A stretch of 64,000 bases of DNA from Bacillota bacterium. GTDB lineage: Bacteria > Bacillota_A > Clostridia > Christensenellales > Aristaeellaceae. The stretch spans positions 53,718 to 117,717 of the forward strand of contig JAEZSP010000013.1 in NCBI GenBank assembly GCA_023421735.1. Reading direction: 5' to 3'. The notes under the pieces are model-generated. The model was not told the DNA's origin. It saw only the letters and a program-made list of their open reading frames with translations, and did no database searches. Made by a program: the position numbers and the translations under genes. Positions within the stretch are counted from its first letter, which is position 1, and every line of letters begins with the position of its first letter. Below, one piece after another: positions 57,560-64,000 of the stretch.

Positions 57560-58087
57560 ATGGATCAAGCAAATGAAAAAGAGGCCCGGGCGCAGGATGC
57601 TGTCGAGCTATTTCGGATGTACCCGATGTGGTTGAAGCGACTAAAGACACTGAACTGGATGGTTGAGCAAGCAGAAATACTCTGTGATCATGCGTTAATT
57701 GAGCAATACGCATTGCGGAGAAGCCCCATTGACGGCATGCCCGTTTCGAAAGGCGTGGGAAGCAGCAAAACGGAGAATCTCGCGTTGGCGCTTGACGAAA
57801 TCCGTAGCAAAGAAAAAAAGGAACAAGCTATCGCACTGGATGAATGGATGCATGAAATTAAAGTTCTGCAAATGAACATCACTTTGTATGAGATCGTTGT
57901 TGAAACGCTGACGGAAGAAGAACAAACGTTTATCAAGCTGCATTTCCAGAATGGGTATTCTCTTCGCAGGCTGGCAGCCGGCGATGTTCCCAAAGACAAT
58001 CAATCAATCGGGCTGTCTTCTCTTTACCGCCTCAGGCGCATGAAACAGGTTGTGTTGGCCAAAGCAGCCATCATAATCGACTCTTAA
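57560..58087 (+). CDS. ArpU/RinA-like phage transcriptional regulator
   Basis: A 175-residue basic, helical protein. The last third carries a sigma-region-4-like helix-turn-helix: VVETLTEEEQTFIKLHFQNG followed by YSLRRLAAGD and SSLYRLRRMKQVVL. In phages such ArpU-type factors switch on late genes. The ATG follows AAGAAGGAGGGAGT. It lies upstream of the ssb-holin-Rhs genes and may activate them. The weak similarity to any one family makes the exact name tentative. Confidence 0.65.
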   Translation: MDQANEKEARAQDAVELFRMYPMWLKRLKTLNWMVEQAEILCDHALIEQYALRRSPIDGMPVSKGVGSSKTENLALALDEIRSKEKKEQAIALDEWMHEIKVLQMNITLYEIVVETLTEEEQTFIKLHFQNGYSLRRLAAGDVPKDNQSIGLSSLYRLRRMKQVVLAKAAIIIDS

Positions 58088-58278
58088 CCGACCGGTCAGG
58101 CGATCGTTTACCAATTTAAGCTATGAACTAAGTCCATCGTAAGTCACTGATCGACTACCCGTCGGAACGCAGGTTGAAGGACAGAAGGCGGAAGGAGGAG
58201 ATTCCATTGGGCAACCTTATGAACGAGCGGTTACGTGGCAGAAAGTGATTCATTCAAATACAATTAAGGAGAGCGCGT

Positions 58279-58674
58279 ATGAATAAGGTGTATCTTTCGG
58301 GAACAATTGCCGACATGCCGACATTCAGTCAGCCGGAGGGTGGCGCGGCACATCTGGTGTTTCAGTTTTGCGTACGTCATAGGACGGCGAAGGGCATGAT
58401 GAAACAGGAGCTTTACCGGGTGAGCGCTTGGAACAACGCCGCCACCTGGGGGCAAGCGAATCTTCGGCAAGGGCAGAGGCTTGCGCTTCAAGGGTACCTA
58501 ACACAACGGTTCGTGAGCGAGACCGGCGTCATTTCCGTGGAGGTGGCTGTCGAGGAATTCTTCTCCGGCATGCTGATGCAAGATCGGCAATTTGTTCAAA
58601 TGAAAAATTCCGAGCCTGCGAGCAGCGCCACATCGGAAGCGGAAGACGCAGCAACAGAAGACGCCGCTTTATGA
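58279..58674 (+). CDS. ssb: Single-stranded DNA-binding protein (OB-fold)
   Basis: A 131-residue SSB-type protein: MNKVYLSGTIADMPTF opening, FQFCVRHRTAKG, LYRVSAWNNAATWGQANLRQ and GQRLALQGYLTQRFVSETG, followed by a flexible Ala/Glu/Ser tail that lacks the usual DDDIPF end. It is a mobile-element version, not the housekeeping SSB. It is preceded in the 190-base gap by a tiny reading frame with a good ribosome site (MGNLMNERLRGRK) that may be a remnant. The ATG follows AAGGAGAGCGCGT. Confidence 0.85.
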   Translation: MNKVYLSGTIADMPTFSQPEGGAAHLVFQFCVRHRTAKGMMKQELYRVSAWNNAATWGQANLRQGQRLALQGYLTQRFVSETGVISVEVAVEEFFSGMLMQDRQFVQMKNSEPASSATSEAEDAATEDAAL

Positions 58675-58778
58675 TTAAAGCGACAGGTCACAAATATTTC
58701 ACCATTGAGGGAAGTGCTGTCATTGGTTTTCCAGTATGCATTTGGAACAGGACAGGCAGTTTGCGAGAGTGCTTGTGA
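58671..58778 (+). CDS. Possible 35-residue ORF overlapping ssb
   Basis: It starts in an ATGA overlap with ssb (MIKATGHKYFTIEGSAVIGF) and ends with LRECL. No family is recognised. It may be a real small gene or a gene remnant. The coupling of the start is the only support. Confidence 0.3.
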   Translation: MIKATGHKYFTIEGSAVIGFPVCIWNRTGSLRECL

Positions 58779-58816
58779 AATGAAAGATGCATCGCACGAG
58801 TTGAGAGGTGACAAGC

Positions 58817-58842
58817 GATCATACAGATCGTTTTTATTTTAT
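58817..58842 (+). terminator. Weak terminator ahead of the holin gene
   Basis: CGATC and GATCG pair across a 5-base loop and are followed by TTTTTATTTTATT. The stem is short, so termination may be partial. Confidence 0.4.
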
Positions 58843-58942
58843 TCCTTTATCAACACTTTCTAGCATGCAAGGCGGTTTTCCATACTTCCCAACTTCCCAA
58901 TCCCAATTTATGAAAAACCATCGCCGAAAGGAGGTGAATAAT

Positions 58943-59161
58943 ATGGAAGAAGCATTCAGTACCTTGCTTGAAATTGGCATCCAGCAGGGAATCTGGGCGG
59001 CGTTGTACATCTACCTGTTTTTCCGGATGCTTAAGGAAAACAAGGAGCGCGAGGAAAAATACCAGGCTATTATCGACAAGCTGAGCGGCAACATCGAGAA
59101 TGGGATCGAGAAGATCCAATCCAAGCTGGATGGCATGTCCCAAAAGGCAGGCGACGAATGA
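58943..59161 (+). CDS. BhlA/UviB-type holin-like peptide
   Basis: A 72-residue protein with one membrane segment (IQQGIWAALYIYLFFRML, about 12-30) and a charged, coiled C-terminus (KENKEREEKYQAIIDKLSGN, then IENGIEKIQSKLDGM). This is the layout of BhlA/UviB bacteriocin-release holins. The ATG follows AAAGGAGGTGAATAAT. It sits 104 bases before the giant Rhs gene and may provide its route out of the cell. Confidence 0.82.
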   Translation: MEEAFSTLLEIGIQQGIWAALYIYLFFRMLKENKEREEKYQAIIDKLSGNIENGIEKIQSKLDGMSQKAGDE

Positions 59162-59265
59162 AGACATTCCCTCGACAGGCTCACCCGACTTCCTGAGTCG
59201 ACTTCTCTTCCCGATTAACTTTATCTACAATCAAAAATCAACCAACAAAGAAAGGAAACAAACCA

Positions 59266-62200
59266 TGGAAACCAAAGCAATCCAGAATAATAATGACCAC
59301 GGGTTCCTGCCATTCGGCGGGCAGCGCGTGAAAAAAGAACGCCTCGACAGGCTCTTCGTCAACGCCGCCGGCGAGGAGGACCCCTCCCGCCGCGAACAGA
59401 ACATCAAGCATTTCCATCTCGGCGCGAACCGCTACCAGGCGGTCGTGTATCCCGATCCCGTCCATTTCAAAGAGGAAGGCTCCGACGAATGGCAGGAAAT
59501 CGACAATACCCTCGAGGAAAGCACGGATGCCCGTGGCAGGCAAATTCTCAAAAACCGTGCGGGCGGCCTTCGCGCGGAGTTTCCCCGGACGACCGACAAT
59601 GCCAGCATGGCCTGCGTGACCGACGGCGGCAGGACATTCTCCTGGCGCTTCGAACAGGCATCGGAAGCCGTGCCCGTGCAGACGCGCAGCGGCGCGGAAA
59701 TCAGGCAGGCCCGCCTCGTGGCTTTGGCGCAGAACACGCCGAAGTTCGTTGGGCGCACGGCTTCCAGCCTCGCTTCCGCGGACCTCTCCGAACTCGAAAC
59801 GGCGCAGGAGCGGCGCGCGGACATCGCGACACTCAAGTCCGAGGCACGCTACGACGAACTCCTTCCCGGTGTCTCCACCCGCTATACGCTCAACGGTGTA
59901 CGCCTCAAGGAGGACATCATCCTCGCGAACCGCGCGGCGCTTTCCGCGGCGGCGATCCGTCTTCCGGATGACTACGACTATGCCGTGAGCGAAACGCAAG
60001 AGCTCCGGATCCTGGACAAGCAGACGGGCAACGAGTGTTTTCGGATGAGCGCGCCCGTCGTCTACGACGCAAACGGCGAAGAGGCCGCCGCCTCCGTCGC
60101 GCTGACCCAATGTGACGGCTATGTGCGCATGGAGTACATGATTGACGACGCCTTTCTGGATGGCGCGGCGTATCCCGTGACCATCGATCCCGTGATTATT
60201 TCGACCAACGCCATTCAGAACATTCAGGATACGACGCTTGTGCAGAACTCTTCCTCCAACTACTATACCTCGACGCAGCTGAATGTGGGCACGTTCTCGA
60301 ACCTTCGCTGTGTCAGCCTTCTTAAGTTTACCCAGCTTGCGCGACTCATGGCGAGCGACACGGTGATCGCGGCGGTTCTTCAGATCGCGCCGAAATCGTC
60401 GTCCTCGTCCAAATACATCGGCGCATACGAGGTGCTCGCTCCTTGGACTTCCTCGACGGTGACCTGGACGAACTTCAACCCGGACAGCACGTCGAACATT
60501 TCTACGGATGCCCAGGAATGCCAGCCGGGCTCCAGCAGCGAATGGATCAGCTTTGACCTGACGAACCTTTACAGGCACTGGTGTATGAACGATACGGGTG
60601 GAACCAGTCTCAACAACGGCGTCGCCTTCCGTACGCCCGACAACATCACCGGCGACAACGCCAGCACGCTGTATTCCTCCGACGCCAGCAGCAGCTACCG
60701 GCCCGTGATGTACGTCAGCTACATCAGCCACGCGGGCATCGAGGGCTGGTGGCAGTACGAGGAGATGTCCGCCGGCCGCGCGGGCACGGTCTACGCCGAT
60801 CTGTTCAACGGGAACATGGTGCTGGAGCATTCCGATACCGAGATGACGGGCAGCCGCAATCCGGTTTCTGTCAACCACTACTATAACAGCTGCCTGTCTG
60901 ATAAGAATCTCTACAACTGCGGCTACGGCTGGAAAACGGACGCGCACCAGAAGATCACCATCCGAACGCACAACAGCACGGACTATTACGTCTGGGAGGA
61001 TGGCGACGGCACGGAGCACTTCTTTGAGGCGACGGGCACCCAGCCGTACACGGACGGCGAGGGTATGGAGCTCGAGCTGGAGCATTTCGACAACGGAACG
61101 TCGGGGACGTATACCGACGACTGGATTATCATCACGGATAAAGAGGATAACCGGATGCGCTTCGACGTGTTCCAGGCCGGAACCGCGTGGCTGACCGCGA
61201 CGCAAGACGCCACAAACGCCAACCTTGCGACGTGGACTTATGTGAGTGGTTATGAAGCGGAAGGCCGGATCGAGAAGATCACGGATCCCGTGGGGCGCGA
61301 GACGGTGTTCAGCTATTCGGGCAGTCTGCTTTCGAGCATCCGCATTCCGGCGGCGACCACGGGCACGTACCGGTATGTGTACTACACATACGACGGTTCG
61401 AACCGGCTGACGGGCGTGCGCTACAGTGAGTTAGGCGGCACGACGCCGCACACGACCTATGCCTACGAGAGCGGCAATAACATGCTGATCCGCGCGCGCA
61501 ATTACGACGGCGTCCGGGTGAACGTGGGTTACGAGGGGACATCCCTCTACAATACGAGCGTGGTTGTCGGTGGCGTGACCGACCAGATGCGGCGCGTGCT
61601 GTCGCTGGAGACGGTGGCGACCAACTCCTCCGACACCGTGACGGAGTCCGGCGCGAAGCAGCTTTTCGCCTACAAGAACATGTGTACCGAAGTCACGGCG
61701 GTGGAGGATACCGCCTCGGACGCGGGGAAGAAGCTTTATTATCAGTTCAACGACAGCGGCAACGTGGTGGCGGTGCGCGACGAGCTGGGCTATGCGAAGT
61801 TCACGAAATTCGAAAGCGGCATCGAGAACAAGCCCTCCGATGAAAGCCCGCTCCGGCGCGCGGTGGTGAACCTTTTGCGCAGCCCCGACCTTTACGCCAA
61901 CTGGACGGCCTCCGCCACGGGCGGCACAGCGACGAGGGACACCGCGACGACCTGCATGAGCGCGCCGTCCGCGAAACTCGTCAAAACGTCCGGCGGCGAG
62001 GCGAAGTTCCGCCAGCAGGTGACGCTGCAGGCCAACGCCTCCTATACCCTGTCCGCGTATGTGAAGACCTCCGGCCTCACCGGCGGGCTCGGCGCGTACC
62101 TGCGGTTGAGCAAGGTATCCAACGTCCTCGATAACGTGTCGAGCGAGACGCTGACCGGTTCGACGGACGCGGCGATCGGCAACGAGATGCCCACGGACGG

Positions 62201-64000
62201 CTGGGAGCGCGTGCGCGTCGGCATTACCCCGACCGCGACGGAAGCGTATTACGTGGATTTGGTCAACGCGGCGGACGGCGGCACGGCGTGGTTTGCCTGC
62301 CCGCAGCTGGAACTCGGGGACATCGCGAACCCCGTGAACCTGGTTTCCAATGGCGACTTCCGCTATACCTATACCAGCGGCGCAAAGACGCTCGCGTACG
62401 AGTGGGCACAGGGAACCAGCAACCTGACGACTGCGCCGACGGGCGTGTTTGCTTCGAGTACGGATTCCACATTCCCCACCGCGCTGTCCGGCAACTACAT
62501 TCAGTTGGAGGGCATCCCCAACCTGGCGAACGTGGCATACATCCAGAACTTCCGGGTTATCGGTCATGCGGGCGACGTGTTCGTGTTCGGTGGTTGGGCA
62601 AGCGCAAAGAGTGTCCCGAACGCGAATGAAGTGACGAAAGGCTTCGGCTTTGCAGCGCGTCTTAAGAAGACGGATGGGACATGGTCGAACTATGCGATGA
62701 TGCCAATGAACAACGAGTGGGTCGGGTGGCAGTTTGGCAGCTGGGCGCTTCCAACGGCATACGACTACACGGAGATTGAGATGGCGCTTGTGTACACGCG
62801 TAACTGCGGTCTTGCGAAGTTCTCGAATGTGTTCATGTATCGGGAGCAGTTTGGAGAAAGCTACGCGTACGACGACGACAAGAACGTGGTGTCGACGACA
62901 ACGCTGGCGGGCCAGAAGTCGGATATCCAGTACGACTCCGCGAAGAACATCTCGCGGTACACACAGCCGGGTAGGGATGCCGAGGACACGGACAACCAGT
63001 ACATTTTCTACTACGGCGACACGGATGCCGACAAGAAGAAGCACCTGATGTGGCGCTCGCGCACGCCCATGCACATGACGGACTACTTCTCGTACGACAG
63101 CTACGGAAACCAGACGAGCGCGCGGCGCATTGACTACCGGGTGTTTACCGACAGCGTGCCGGAAAGCACGTATCCGTATATCCGGACGGAGACTTCTCCT
63201 TCCCCGAACGGGAACTATCCTTACGAGCAAATCGACGCGCGGGCGAACATCGTGACTCAGACGCATAACTCGTCCACGGGAACGCTGACAAGTGTGGAAG
63301 ATCCGACCGGGCAGACGTTAAACTACACTTTTGACGATTCGAAGCGCGTGACTGCGGTACAGACCACGGGAGACGGGAAGGCATACAAGAATGGCTACAC
63401 CTACGAGAACGACCGGATTAAGACGATTGCGCACAATACGACGAGCGATACGACCAATGATGTGACCTATACATTCGACTACGATGATCTGGGCAGGAAG
63501 ACGAATGTGAAGGTCGGCACACAAACGCTGTCCACCAACGTGTATGAGAACACCCGCAACGGTTTGCTGAGCGAGGTTGACTATGGCAACGGCGGCAAGG
63601 TAAAGTATGCCTACGACGAATTTGACCGCCTGACGGGCGTGCGCTACGACGCCGAGACGACTGATCGCTATGCATACAAGTATGGCGCGAACGGCAAAGC
63701 AGCCGAGGTTACGGACAGTAATCTGGATCGCGTGGTGCATACGGAATACGATCTTGCGGATCGTCCGTGCCTGGTTGAGACGCGGGACGGCACGACAGAA
63801 GAGCTGATCTACCAGACGCGCCTCAAGTACAACAAGCTCGGAAACTTGGAGCGGTTCGCGGAGAAGGTGGGCAACGATGCGTATCGCTCCGAATACGAGT
63901 ACGACCGGGACAACCGCATCACCGAAATCACCTACGACGGCGGGCCGCATAAAGTGAGTTACGATTACGATGCGCTTGGACGCGTCACGACGCGAACGGC
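59266..64000 (+). CDS. Giant DNRLRE/Rhs YD-repeat protein, 3' end beyond window
   Basis: At least 1,578 residues, open to the window edge. There is no signal peptide. Residues about 1-310 are a unique N-terminal part. About 314-487 is a DNRLRE domain (IQDTTLVQNSSSNYYTSTQL, ending YRPVMYVSYIS). A YD-rich part starts near 660 (GRIEKITDPVGRETVFSYSG). About 870-1200 holds one or two carbohydrate-binding-like beta modules (ANASYTLSAYVKTSG). YD repeats resume from about 1340 (YTFDDSKRVTAVQ, YDEFDRLTGVRYD, YDALGRVTTRT). Rhs shells usually enclose a C-terminal toxin, which would lie beyond the window. The ATG follows AAAGGAAACAAACC. Confidence 0.85.

Larger units (their letters stand above)
55769..64000. 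mobile_element. tRNA-Arg-associated integrated island (right end beyond window)
   Basis: Starting at tRNA-Arg it holds repeated TGCTAATA motifs, a truncated tyrosine integrase, a promoter-hairpin unit, an ArpU-like regulator, SSB, small ORFs, a BhlA-type holin and a giant Rhs/YD gene. Gene density and base composition change at 56.0-59.2 kb (visibly more AT-rich and with long gaps) compared with the core genes before. The right end is not in the window. Confidence 0.65.

Noticed and set aside
59238..61205. Long reverse-strand ORF of 655 codons
   Set aside because: It is the antisense of the Rhs gene. The forward frame has YD and DNRLRE repeats and a ribosome site; the reverse protein is Arg/His/Val-rich low-complexity, as expected from a GC-rich shadow.
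61431..63266. Second long reverse-strand ORF (611 codons) over the Rhs gene
   Set aside because: Same antisense artefact; no family motif and no ribosome site.
1..64000. CRISPR arrays and rRNA genes
   Set aside because: No regularly spaced identical repeats and no rRNA signature sequences were seen anywhere in the window.

Overview
The window looks like chromosomal DNA of an anaerobic, endospore-forming Clostridia-type Firmicute with high GC content. Evidence for this is the sporulation and germination genes (spoIID-like, spoIIR, sleB, ypeB), a glycine T-box leader ahead of a single-chain glycyl-tRNA synthetase, a superoxide reductase beside a 2-oxoacid:ferredoxin oxidoreductase, Shine-Dalgarno-rich starts, many TTG/GTG starts and many 4-base gene overlaps. 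A lineage near Christensenellales/Aristaeellaceae is a guess from style and was not tested.

Layout. 1-6.9 kb: FtsW/RodA (cut by the window start) with an FHA partner, a TauE/SafE permease, a SpoIID/SH3 protein and a secreted Big2-metacaspase. 7-12.5 kb: split chromate transporter, enolase, then a spoIIR-sleB-ypeB-mazF cluster. 12.6-19 kb: amidohydrolase, GH106-like glycosidase, ferredoxin, GrpB, hydroxypyruvate-isomerase-like protein, PlsY. 19.1-23 kb: a collapsed prophage that keeps the repressor/operator switch, terminase small subunit, a tail fragment, endolysin and holin. 23-28.5 kb: RF3, TypA and RecF, with unusual intergenic repeats. 28.6-37.3 kb: PhoB-type two-component system, a secreted-protein cluster, a MoxR-DUF58 operon, and two methyltransferases (one frameshifted). 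37.4-43.4 kb: a reverse-strand TetR-nagA-nagB-isomerase-oxidoreductase-oxidoreductase operon. 43.4-55.7 kb: superoxide reductase, KorAB, IlvE, RNA-modification and HAD genes, two uracil-DNA glycosylases, and GlyQS with its T-box. 55.7-64 kb: a tRNA-Arg(CCU) locus with two upstream tRNA-like half copies, then an integrated island with a truncated tyrosine integrase, an ArpU-like regulator, an SSB, a BhlA-type holin and a giant DNRLRE/Rhs-YD protein that runs off the end of the window.

How it fits together. SpoIIR, SleB and YpeB serve sporulation and germination. The TetR operon probably breaks down N-acetylglucosamine-containing sugars, with two extra oxidoreductases and an isomerase. The most unusual parts are the tRNA-Arg half-repeat array with its holin+Rhs island, the miniature prophage that kept only control and lysis genes, the secreted metacaspase beside a SpoIID-like gene, and two structured intergenic repeat families.
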